DNA of 33,976 bases from Terriglobia bacterium (lineage in GTDB: Bacteria > Acidobacteriota > Terriglobia > 20CM-2-55-15): contig DASXLG010000013.1 of NCBI GenBank assembly GCA_036496425.1, positions 1 to 33,976 of the forward strand. Reading direction: 5' to 3'. The notes beneath the pieces were generated by a model. It was not told where the DNA came from. It did no database searches and saw nothing but the letters and a program-made list of their open reading frames with translations. The position numbers and the translations under genes were made by a program. Positions 16,842-24,569 of the stretch are shown here, piece by piece. Position 1 is the first letter of the stretch. The number at the start of each line of letters is the position of its first letter.

Positions 16842-16892
16842 ATCTTCCGCGTTCAGCTCCGGAATCGCAGGGGAAGGACGCGGAAGATTTTC
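16842..16892 (+). terminator. Rho-independent terminator after precursor 2
   Basis: ATCTTCCGCGT (16842-16852) pairs with ACGCGGAAGAT (16878-16888), followed by a short T-run (TTTTCC). It nearly duplicates the hairpin after precursor 1 but has a shorter T-run. The GTG of the first cyclodehydratase lies only about 30 bases downstream, so partial read-through may feed the enzyme operon. Confidence 0.8.
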
Positions 16893-16920
16893 CTCTCTCA
16901 CTGTTGTTGAACCAAGACCT

Positions 16921-19182
16921 GTGTTGTTAAAACCCCGTTTTCGTGCTTCATTTGACGTCCACGTCGCAGGCCGGGCCGTGTTTCTGTTAGATGAACACCG
17001 CCAGTTGATTTTGGAGGGCGAGCGGTATTGCATACTGGCTCCGCTGCTGGACGGCGTGCGCAGCATCAGCGACATCGCGCGCGACTGTGAACAGCGGCTT
17101 CCTCTACCTCAGATTTTTTCTACGTTGAATGAACTCGAGCGCCGCGGCTACCTTGTCGAGGGCGGCGACTCTGCCGCAGGACCGGCCGCACAAGCTTTCT
17201 GGGAATATCCCCGTGAGGGTGGTCCTGCTAAAAGGGCGCCGCATGAGCTCGCGGTCTCGGTACAAGGGTTGGGCCGAGCCTCCGCGCTCCCGTTAAGCGA
17301 GGCTTTCCTGGCGAACGGTATCGCGTTAGATCAGGCGCGTTCACAGCTTCTCGTCGTTGCAACGGATGATTATCTGCGTGGAGAATTGGAAGAAATCAAC
17401 CGGACCTGTCTCCGCGAAAATCGCCCGTGGATGTTGTTTAAACCGGTTGGGCTGGTCCTGTGGATCGGGCCGATCTTCGAGCCGAACAAAACCGGATGTT
17501 GGCATTGCTTACGCCAGCGGCTCGAAGCGAACCGGATGGCGGAACAATACATTCAGGACCACACCTCGCCTCAGAAGCCGGTTGTGACCTCCGTTGCCAC
17601 CCTGCCGGCTTCGCTGGAACTTGCTTCATCCCTCGCAGTGACGGCCGCCACAGAATGGTTGGCATTCCCGGAGTCTGCACGTCTCCGCGGCAGAATGATG
17701 TCATTGGACCTGGCCAATACCGCCGCGCAGCATCACGAACTGGTGCGGCGTCCCCAGTGCACAGAATGCGGGAATCCGGACCTGATGCGGAATCGAGGAA
17801 TGCAGTCCATCGCACTGGGAAAACAGCTGAAGCACTTCCAGGAAGATGGAGGCCATCGCACGCATACGCCGGAGCAGACCTTCGAAAAGTACCAGCACCA
17901 CATCAGTCCTTACCTGGGGGCTGTCACCATGTTGCTTCCCGCGCTAGGGGCATGGAACGAATTGACACCCAATTTTGTGGCAGGACACAACTTTTCGATG
18001 GGCCTGGACGACGTGGCGCTTCTGCGTGAAAGCATTCGTGGACTGAGTGGCGGAAAAGGCGCCAGTATCGCTCAAGCCAAGGCCAGCGCTCTGTGCGAAG
18101 CACTCGAGCGATACTCCGGGCGTTATCACCACGACGAGTACACACGCCGTGGCACCCTGGTGAACTTGCAGCCCGACGCCATTCATCCGAATGAATGCAT
18201 GGGTTTCAGTTCCGAGCAGTTCGAAATGCGCGCGGAATGGAACGCGAAGCGTGCGATGGGTTCGCGTTGCGAGTTGATTTGTCAGCCCTTCGATCGAAAT
18301 CGAGAGATCGACTGGTCGCCCCTCTGGTCACTGACGGCCAATAAGCTGAAGTACCTACCGACAGCCTATTGTTACTATGGACATCCGGAATTCTCGGAAC
18401 AGCGCTGGTGCGCTCCCGACTCCAACGGCACTGCCGCCGGCAATACATTGGAGGAAGCCATTCTCCAGGGCTTCTTTGAATTGGTCGAACGCGACGCGGT
18501 AGCGCTCTGGTTTTACAACCGGATTAAACGGCGCGGCGTGGACATCGAAAGCTTTGGTCTGCCTTATCTGAAAGCGATCCAGAAGTATTACGTATCGCTC
18601 AAACGCGATATCTGGGTGTTGGATGTCACCAGCGATCTTGGCATTGCGACTTTCGCGTGCATTTCGAGGCGGATCGACAAGCCGGTGGAGGATATTCTAT
18701 TGGGATTCGGCTCGCATTTTGATCCCAAGATTGCGATGCTGCGCGCGGTTACGGAAGTCAATCAGTTTCTCCCCTCGATATCACTGGCCAGGCCGGACGG
18801 GTCGACGCGATACACTTTCGGCGACGCGCTCTCCAAGCATTGGTGGACCACAGCGCGGCTTGAAAATAATGAGTATTTGTCGCCCGATCCGGAGAAGCCT
18901 GCCATATCTTTGGGTGAGTTCGAGAATCCATCGAGCCAGGATTTGCTTGAAGATGTCGAGCACTGCATAGAACTGTGCCGGCGGAAAGGTTTTGAAATGC
19001 TTGTGCTCGACCAGACTCGTCCGGACATTGGTCTGAACGTTGTCAAAGTCGTGGTACCTGAGCTTTGCCATTTCTGGCGCCGTCTTGGCAAACGCCGGCT
19101 CTACGAGACGCCTGTGGCTATGGGCTGGCTCAACCGGCCCAGATCTTTCGAAGAACTCAATCCATACAGCATTTTTTTCTGA
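16921..19182 (+). CDS. Fused E1-like/YcaO cyclodehydratase 1 (azoline-forming)
   Basis: This 753-residue protein begins with a winged-helix recognition domain (residues about 20-85, ILEGERYCILAPLLDGVRS). An E1-like cyclodehydratase partner domain follows (LLVVATDDYLRGEL, LWIGPIFEPNKTGCWHC). Zinc-type cysteine pairs are C193/C196 and C280/C283. From about 360 to the end is a YcaO domain with the ATP-binding stretch GGKGASIAQAKASALCEALE near 376. It uses ATP to close Cys/Ser/Thr side chains on the preceding amide, giving thiazolines or oxazolines. The C-terminus ends LNPYSIFF and lacks the PxPxP tail reported for many azoline-forming YcaO enzymes. The GTG at 16921 (or TTG at 16924) is taken as start; no Shine-Dalgarno sequence is visible. 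The second copy follows after three bases. Confidence 0.93.
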   Translation: MLLKPRFRASFDVHVAGRAVFLLDEHRQLILEGERYCILAPLLDGVRSISDIARDCEQRLPLPQIFSTLNELERRGYLVEGGDSAAGPAAQAFWEYPREGGPAKRAPHELAVSVQGLGRASALPLSEAFLANGIALDQARSQLLVVATDDYLRGELEEINRTCLRENRPWMLFKPVGLVLWIGPIFEPNKTGCWHCLRQRLEANRMAEQYIQDHTSPQKPVVTSVATLPASLELASSLAVTAATEWLAFPESARLRGRMMSLDLANTAAQHHELVRRPQCTECGNPDLMRNRGMQSIALGKQLKHFQEDGGHRTHTPEQTFEKYQHHISPYLGAVTMLLPALGAWNELTPNFVAGHNFSMGLDDVALLRESIRGLSGGKGASIAQAKASALCEALERYSGRYHHDEYTRRGTLVNLQPDAIHPNECMGFSSEQFEMRAEWNAKRAMGSRCELICQPFDRNREIDWSPLWSLTANKLKYLPTAYCYYGHPEFSEQRWCAPDSNGTAAGNTLEEAILQGFFELVERDAVALWFYNRIKRRGVDIESFGLPYLKAIQKYYVSLKRDIWVLDVTSDLGIATFACISRRIDKPVEDILLGFGSHFDPKIAMLRAVTEVNQFLPSISLARPDGSTRYTFGDALSKHWWTTARLENNEYLSPDPEKPAISLGEFENPSSQDLLEDVEHCIELCRRKGFEMLVLDQTRPDIGLNVVKVVVPELCHFWRRLGKRRLYETPVAMGWLNRPRSFEELNPYSIFF

Positions 19183-19185
19183 ATC

Positions 19186-21447
19186 ATGGAAAACGCCTGG
19201 CTCAACCAGCCGCGTCTGCGAAAGTCTCTCGTCATCGAAGTCATCGAACCGCGTCTCATGTTCGCCTTGAGCGAGCACCGGCATTTTGTTTTCGAGGGAG
19301 AAATCTATCCGGCATTGCTTCCGTTTCTGCACGGCGGCCACTCTATGGGTGACATTCTGTCGGGTGTCGCAGACAGGTTTTCGCTGCAAGATGTCATGGT
19401 CGCCGTCCAACGGCTTGTCGCCAGCCGTTGCCTGGTGGACAGCGATGTGACGGACATGCCGGAGCAGCAGGCCGCGTTCTGGGACGGAGTGAGCGATGAG
19501 ACGAACGCCACCGCCGTTGCTGAATGCTTGCGCGATCAGCCTGTCACTGTACGCGCATTAGGCGCGATCAACCGGGATGAATTCGAAACAACCCTCCGCC
19601 GGGCCGGAGTACGTGTTGAACCGGATGGCGGGATGCTCATCGTCGCTACGGATGACTATCTCCGCGAGGAATTGGCAGACCTCGACTCCCAGGCCCGGAT
19701 CACCGGCAAACCATGGGTGATCGTAAAACCGGTAGGTATGATCGCCTGGATCGGCCCGCTGTTTCGGCCCGGCGCCGCCGCCTGTTGGCACTGTCTGGAG
19801 CACCGCTTGCGCCACAACCGGCAGGTCGAACTGTACCTTCGAGGCCGCTCAACCGATGCGATCGATATCTCAAAGACGCGATTCCCCTCGCTCGACCGTT
19901 CAGCGATGAGTCTGGCTTCGATTGAAATCGCCCGTTTGATCGCTTTGAATTTCAGGACCAGGCTCGAAGGCAGGATTTTCGCGCTGGATTTCCAGACTTA
20001 CAAGATCGAGGAACATACCGTTGTGCGGAGGCCGCAATGCAAAGCCTGCGGGCAGCCTTTGAAAATCGCGCAGCCTGGTCCGGTCGAGCTGAAATCCCGC
20101 ATCAAACGCAATGGCGCTGGCGGAACTGAGCGGACGGCGTCGCCGGAAGAAATCTTCCACAGGTATCAACATCACATCAGCCCGATCAGCGGAATCGTAA
20201 CCGCCTTCATTCCGAGAAATCTTGAGGCCTGCGGGCTGATTTACAATTACACATCCGGTCACTACTTTCCGATTATTTCCGACGATCTCGCCAGCCTGCA
20301 GGTGAATCTGATTGCCCGTAGCGGCGGTAAGGGTTCTGATGAAATCCAGGCAAAAGCCGGCGCGGTTGCCGAGGCGCTGGAACGGTACTCCGGAATCAGC
20401 TGGGGGGAGGAATACGAAGTACGGGGAAGTTTTGCTTCTCTGCAGCCTGAAGCGATCCGCGTCGAGGATGTGTTGTTCTTCAGCCGAAATCAGTACGAGA
20501 GCCGCGCACAATGGAATACGACACCCGGGAACGAGAAACACTATGTGCCGGAACCATTCGACGAGAAGGCCGAAATCGCATGGACGCCGTTGTGGTCTCT
20601 GAGCCACAACCGCCTTCGATATCTTCCAAAGGCCTTTTGCTTTTACGGCCATAGGGATGCTGTCGGCAATTTCTCTTTCTGTGACAGCAATGGCTGCGCC
20701 GCGGGCAACACTCTCGAAGAAGCGATCGTGCACGGCTTTCTTGAACTTGCAGAACGTGATGCCGTGGCAATCTGGTGGTACAACCGATTAAAGCGGTCTG
20801 CTGTCGATGCGTCATCCTTCGACTTGCCGTATTGGGTCACGCTCCGCGACTACTACGACACTGAACTGCAGCGTGACCTTCATGTAATCGATATCACCTC
20901 GGATCTCGGGATTCCGACTTTTGTAGCTGTTTCGCGGCGGCGCGATCAACCGACCGAAGACATCATTATCGGAATCGGGTGCCACTTTAATCCTCGTAAG
21001 GCTCTGATGCAGGCCCTGCTCGAAGCAAACCAGTCCACGCCTCTTTGGCATTTTGTGACCCGCGACCGTCCAGCGCTGAAGCGATACTGCCCCAAGGACA
21101 TCATGGAGTGGCTGGAGACCGCGACGTACGAAAACCAACCCTATCTGGTTCCGGAAGCCACCTGCCCCAAAACCTTCGCGGATTACAAGCAAATGGAGAA
21201 AGATGACGTGCGCGAAGACGTATTAACCTGCGTTGAAATCGCGAAAGCTGCCGGCTTGGAGCTACTGGTCCTTGATCAGACGAGACCCGGCATCGGATTG
21301 CCTGTTGCACGCGTTGTTGTGCCGGGCCTGCGGCACTTCTGGCTCCGCCTGGCACCGGGGCGGTTATATGACGTTCCGGTCCGGATGGGTTGGCTTCAAA
21401 AGCCCCTGGGTGAAGCCGATATGAACAGGATTCCGTTTTTTATTTGA
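19186..21447 (+). CDS. Fused E1-like/YcaO cyclodehydratase 2 (paralogue)
   Basis: This protein has 753 residues, the same length and domain order as its upstream neighbour: a winged-helix region (FEGEIYPALLPFLHGG), an E1-like domain (IVATDDYLREELADL, WIGPLFRPGAAACWHC) with C200/C203 and C285/C288, then YcaO with GGKGSDEIQAKAGAVAEALE near 379. The two clearly arose by duplication but have diverged well beyond recent copies. Division of labour is therefore possible, for example Cys against Ser/Thr, different positions, or an obligate heteromer. It ends MNRIPFFI, again without a PxPxP tail. Its ATG comes three bases after the previous stop, so the pair is co-translated. The SagB gene begins 11 bases downstream. 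Confidence 0.93.
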   Translation: MENAWLNQPRLRKSLVIEVIEPRLMFALSEHRHFVFEGEIYPALLPFLHGGHSMGDILSGVADRFSLQDVMVAVQRLVASRCLVDSDVTDMPEQQAAFWDGVSDETNATAVAECLRDQPVTVRALGAINRDEFETTLRRAGVRVEPDGGMLIVATDDYLREELADLDSQARITGKPWVIVKPVGMIAWIGPLFRPGAAACWHCLEHRLRHNRQVELYLRGRSTDAIDISKTRFPSLDRSAMSLASIEIARLIALNFRTRLEGRIFALDFQTYKIEEHTVVRRPQCKACGQPLKIAQPGPVELKSRIKRNGAGGTERTASPEEIFHRYQHHISPISGIVTAFIPRNLEACGLIYNYTSGHYFPIISDDLASLQVNLIARSGGKGSDEIQAKAGAVAEALERYSGISWGEEYEVRGSFASLQPEAIRVEDVLFFSRNQYESRAQWNTTPGNEKHYVPEPFDEKAEIAWTPLWSLSHNRLRYLPKAFCFYGHRDAVGNFSFCDSNGCAAGNTLEEAIVHGFLELAERDAVAIWWYNRLKRSAVDASSFDLPYWVTLRDYYDTELQRDLHVIDITSDLGIPTFVAVSRRRDQPTEDIIIGIGCHFNPRKALMQALLEANQSTPLWHFVTRDRPALKRYCPKDIMEWLETATYENQPYLVPEATCPKTFADYKQMEKDDVREDVLTCVEIAKAAGLELLVLDQTRPGIGLPVARVVVPGLRHFWLRLAPGRLYDVPVRMGWLQKPLGEADMNRIPFFI

Positions 21448-21458
21448 TACTGAAATCT

Positions 21459-22964
21459 ATGTGGAACGATACAATGCCGCGCGTGAGGACGGTTGAGAAT
21501 ATGACATGTGTCGTCGGGATCAGATTATTGAAGGATGCCAGGCTGACCGAGGAAACATCGGACATTACTGCTGTCGAGGCGGAGGTCGAGATTCATCGGC
21601 CACGAATGACGCTGACCGGTATGACTCCGGGATTGCATGCGATCCTGAAGCAAATCCAATCCGAAGCCGTGGCCCAGCCGGAGTTGCTGGCGCAGGCGCT
21701 CCGCACGGATGGATTGCTGGGGCTGGGAAAACTGAATAAATTTTTAACCAAACTGGAACAATTCGGGTACATTCAGCGTCAACTGGTCGTGAATGACATT
21801 CCGGCAGCTTCGATTCGTCCGCTCTCCCTTCTCTATCGCTACGAAGACCTGAAGGTTGAACCCGGCTCACGGCATGTTCTCTCCAGGTTTGCATATCTAC
21901 GAAACGAGCGGGATCAAATCATCCTCGAATGTCCTCTAGGACACGCCGAGATTGCCTGTCACTCACCTGCGGTCATGCAGGTTCTGTTTGCGCTCGCAGC
22001 GCCAAAAACCGTTGGTGAAATTGCTGAGGCGCAAACGGCGTTCAGCGAGGAGGCAGTCACTCTCTTTTTGAACTTTCTGGCCAATGCAAAGGCGCTGGCC
22101 ACAGTTTCCGGCGAACTGCCGGAACTTCAGAATCCGGAGGTTCACGACGCGGCGCTGGCGCCATGGGAGTTCCACGATCTGCTCTTCCATACTCGAAGCC
22201 GGCTTGGCCGGCACGATCGCCCATACGGCGGTACATATCCCTTTAAAGACAAGCTGGCTCCTCTGCCGATCGTAAAGAAAGAATCATCGGATCAGGCGAT
22301 CCCGCTGTACCGGCCGGATCTCGAACGGCTGAAGACGCAGGATGTGCCGTTTACGGAGGTTCTGGAGCGGAGGTCTTCGATACGAAACCACGGCGATTCC
22401 CCTCTGACATTGGAGCAACTGGGAGAGTTCCTCTATCGCTCAGCGCGAGTTAAAGAGGTTGTGGAACAGGGAGGCGTCAGTTTCAGGCCTTCGCCCGGCG
22501 GAGGCGCTTTGCACGAACTGGAAATTTATCCGCTCGTCGAGCGCTGTCAGGGTCTGGACGCAGGTCTATATCACTACAACCCGCTCCGTCATGAACTGTA
22601 CAGAGTTGCCGAGAGGAATTCTTATGTGGAGTTGCTGATACGCATGGCGGCTTATACCGCTAAACTGGAATCGTTTCCCCAGGTTTTGTTGATTATCAGC
22701 GCACGGTTTCAGCGCATGCAGCACAAATATCAATCGATGACGTATTCGGTGATTCTCAAGAATGTCGGAGCGCTGTACCAGACGATGTACCTGGTCGGAA
22801 CGGCGATGGGACTTGCAACAAGTGCTCTGGGAGGCGGTCATTCCGATGTGTTTGCCCAGGCAGCCGGCTTGAATTACATGGAAGAAACTTCCGTTGGAGA
22901 ATTTATTCTCGGATCGATCGGAACGGGGCCGGGCATAAAGTCCGGCCAGAGCATAGCGCAATGA
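21459..22964 (+). CDS. SagB-type FMN-dependent azoline dehydrogenase
   Basis: About 501 residues. The C-terminal 230 or so residues are a nitroreductase-fold oxidase. They include ERRSSIRNHGDSPLTLEQL, FRPSPGGGALHELEIYPL, KYQSMTYSVILKNVGALYQ and LGGGHSDVFAQAAGL, the standard SagB blocks for FMN binding. It would oxidise azolines made by the two YcaO proteins to aromatic azoles. The N-terminal 230 residues hold two winged-helix-like segments (about 40-115 and 145-215), a common extension of this family. I take the ATG at 21459, 11 bases after the YcaO stop. A TTG at 21444 overlaps that stop, and ATGs at 21474 and 21501 are alternatives. The next gene overlaps by four bases (ATGA). Confidence 0.92.
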   Translation: MWNDTMPRVRTVENMTCVVGIRLLKDARLTEETSDITAVEAEVEIHRPRMTLTGMTPGLHAILKQIQSEAVAQPELLAQALRTDGLLGLGKLNKFLTKLEQFGYIQRQLVVNDIPAASIRPLSLLYRYEDLKVEPGSRHVLSRFAYLRNERDQIILECPLGHAEIACHSPAVMQVLFALAAPKTVGEIAEAQTAFSEEAVTLFLNFLANAKALATVSGELPELQNPEVHDAALAPWEFHDLLFHTRSRLGRHDRPYGGTYPFKDKLAPLPIVKKESSDQAIPLYRPDLERLKTQDVPFTEVLERRSSIRNHGDSPLTLEQLGEFLYRSARVKEVVEQGGVSFRPSPGGGALHELEIYPLVERCQGLDAGLYHYNPLRHELYRVAERNSYVELLIRMAAYTAKLESFPQVLLIISARFQRMQHKYQSMTYSVILKNVGALYQTMYLVGTAMGLATSALGGGHSDVFAQAAGLNYMEETSVGEFILGSIGTGPGIKSGQSIAQ

Positions 22965-23857
22965 GCAGCTCTTCCGAGTTACCGGTCATCCAACTCGCCG
23001 AGGGTATATCCGGGCGTGTGCGGCCCGGCACAGGAGAAGGCGTTCTGTGGCTGCACGGCTACACCGTAGACGGCAGCATGTGGGGCGATATGTGGGACCG
23101 GCTGCCGGGCTGGCAGCACATTGCGATAGATCTCCCCGGCCATGGAGCATCGGATTCTATCGAGCGGATGATTGACCTGCCTACCCTGGGCCGGCGGCTT
23201 GGACAGATGTGCATTTCCCGCGGAGTTCGGCATATCGTGGCGTTGTCGTTCGGAACGCTGACAGCGACGCAGATTGCAATCGAGTTCCCGTCGCACTTCT
23301 CGAGCATCGTGCTCAGCGCCCCCAGCCTGGCCGGCGGTCCCCGCGAACTGGAAGTAGCCCGCGTTCATGGAACGCTTGTCCAATATTACCTTCAATTTGG
23401 CCCCGGACCGTGGATGCGCGATATCTGGATGAAGTGCCGTATCTGGGCCGGAACTGAAAGGGTTCCGGAGATGCGGCAATATATGGGGTCCCTGATCGAT
23501 AAACATGATTGGTCACACTTAAAGCAGATGGCGATCCAGCGGTACACGCAGTCGAAGCAAACGGAAGAAGCCCTGCAGAAAATCGAAGCATCCGTTCTGG
23601 TTATGATTGGTGACAGGGAATTACCGTCATTTCGCACGGTCGCCGCAACCCTGAAACGCAACATTCCCCGATGTGATGTGCTCGAACTCGCTGACGCAGA
23701 CCATCTGGCAATGATTCAGTATCCCGAAGTCTCCGCCCCGGCGATTGAAGCTCACCTCAAGGCGAACCAGTCTGCGTCCTTAACGCGAGACGGTGATTCC
23801 CCGTCCCAAAAAGAGGATAAACAGCAAGCAGGCAACAAGGCCGGTAACAATCCATGA
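22961..23857 (+). CDS. Alpha/beta hydrolase
   Basis: This 298-residue protein shows the canonical fold signatures: oxyanion segment LWLHGYTVDGSMW, IDLPGHGASD, nucleophile elbow ALSFG with Ser96, probable acid Asp218 (MIGDRE) and His248 (ADADHLAMI). The last 30 or so residues are polar and Lys/Gln/Asn-rich. No signal peptide is present. It starts with ATGA overlap on the SagB stop, so it is the last gene of the YcaO-YcaO-SagB operon. In this setting it may hydrolyse an ester, thioester or amide during maturation, or protect the host. The substrate cannot be deduced. Its final 78 bases overlap the convergent membrane-protein gene. Confidence 0.88.
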   Translation: MSSSSELPVIQLAEGISGRVRPGTGEGVLWLHGYTVDGSMWGDMWDRLPGWQHIAIDLPGHGASDSIERMIDLPTLGRRLGQMCISRGVRHIVALSFGTLTATQIAIEFPSHFSSIVLSAPSLAGGPRELEVARVHGTLVQYYLQFGPGPWMRDIWMKCRIWAGTERVPEMRQYMGSLIDKHDWSHLKQMAIQRYTQSKQTEEALQKIEASVLVMIGDRELPSFRTVAATLKRNIPRCDVLELADADHLAMIQYPEVSAPAIEAHLKANQSASLTRDGDSPSQKEDKQQAGNKAGNNP

Positions 23858-24556
23858 ACGGTTGCGTCCGATGGGCCCGACCGGCTCGAGTGCTTTTTCC
23901 TTCGATTGCATCATCGCGGGTAAGCTGAGCAGTCCCGCATTTGCGCCCAAGGTTGACGGTAAGGCCGACGCGATCACGTAAAACAGGCCGGCCGGATTTG
24001 GCAATCCTGCGACCAGGGCGAGTACACCCTGGCTGAAGTAAGCGGTCCAGCACAACTTACGCAGTCGTCCACTCTCATCTCCCTTGAAGGCCTTCAGTTC
24101 CGCGCCGACCAGAACCATCGCCCCAAAGTAGGTAACCGCGCCGAGCACGAGCAGTCCAAGCTGCCAGATGAGATGCGGTTGGAAGTCCCGGATCACATCG
24201 GCCCAATCGCCGAAATTGAAGGCGCCCGAGAAAAGGAAATATCCGGTGCCGGTGAAGAGATTACCGGCCATCGCAAGAATCAGAAAAAAGCGCGTTGCCG
24301 GCGAATAGCGCTGTGCACGCCGCAAAACAAGCCAGAACAGTGCTCCGAAAACGAGATTGATAAGCGGGCCATCCGCTTTGACCCAGTGCGTTTCAATATC
24401 GCTTTGGAGTGCGACAGTGCTGAGCGTCAACTCGTGCGCACCACTCAGCCAGGCCGTAACGCCATGTCCGAAATCTTCGTGGAGAACGTTCGAAAGAACG
24501 TAACCCAGCGCGGAGATGGCTATCAACGTCGGCGGATCATCTCGCTCGATACTCAT
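23780..24556 (-). CDS. Polytopic membrane protein with HExxxH motif, possible M50-like
   Basis: This 258-residue protein has about six to seven hydrophobic helices. In the first helix is NVLHEDFGHGVTAW, that is H26-E27-x3-H31. Later comes ADGPLINLVFGALFW, which resembles the GP-x-x-N segment of site-2-protease (M50) relatives. The M50 signature is HExxH; here one extra residue separates the glutamate and second histidine, so zinc binding is uncertain. The gene lies 13 bases after the TolC-like gene on the same strand, so the two form an operon. Possible roles are immunity, membrane stress or processing. The 78-base convergent overlap with the hydrolase is unusual but both frames look genuine. 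Confidence 0.7.
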   Translation of the reverse strand: MSIERDDPPTLIAISALGYVLSNVLHEDFGHGVTAWLSGAHELTLSTVALQSDIETHWVKADGPLINLVFGALFWLVLRRAQRYSPATRFFLILAMAGNLFTGTGYFLFSGAFNFGDWADVIRDFQPHLIWQLGLLVLGAVTYFGAMVLVGAELKAFKGDESGRLRKLCWTAYFSQGVLALVAGLPNPAGLFYVIASALPSTLGANAGLLSLPAMMQSKEKALEPVGPIGRNRSWIVTGLVACLLFILFLGRGITVSR

Positions 24557-24569
24557 GGACTTCAGCTCT

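Larger units (their letters stand above)
16178..16892 (+). repeat. Direct repeat unit, copy 2 (promoter, 5' leader, precursor gene, terminator)
   Basis: This is the second copy of the unit at 9734-10400. Upstream, identity is near complete across GCACGTCACTTTCTTATGAT, CGTTTGACAAGACTCTACCC, GGAAGACGGAGACTTGGT and TTTGCCCAACTCAATTCCAG. Small indels lie in between. The insert between stop codon and terminator is longer here and includes a T-tract at 16767-16774. Confidence 0.9.

Noticed and set aside
9734..16892. Direct repeats as ends of a transposon or integron
   Set aside because: The repeats are whole gene units with promoter and terminator. No transposase, integrase or terminal inverted repeats were seen.
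19900..20733. 277-codon minus-strand frame inside the second YcaO gene
   Set aside because: Antisense shadow of a well-supported YcaO protein; no start signal or domain.
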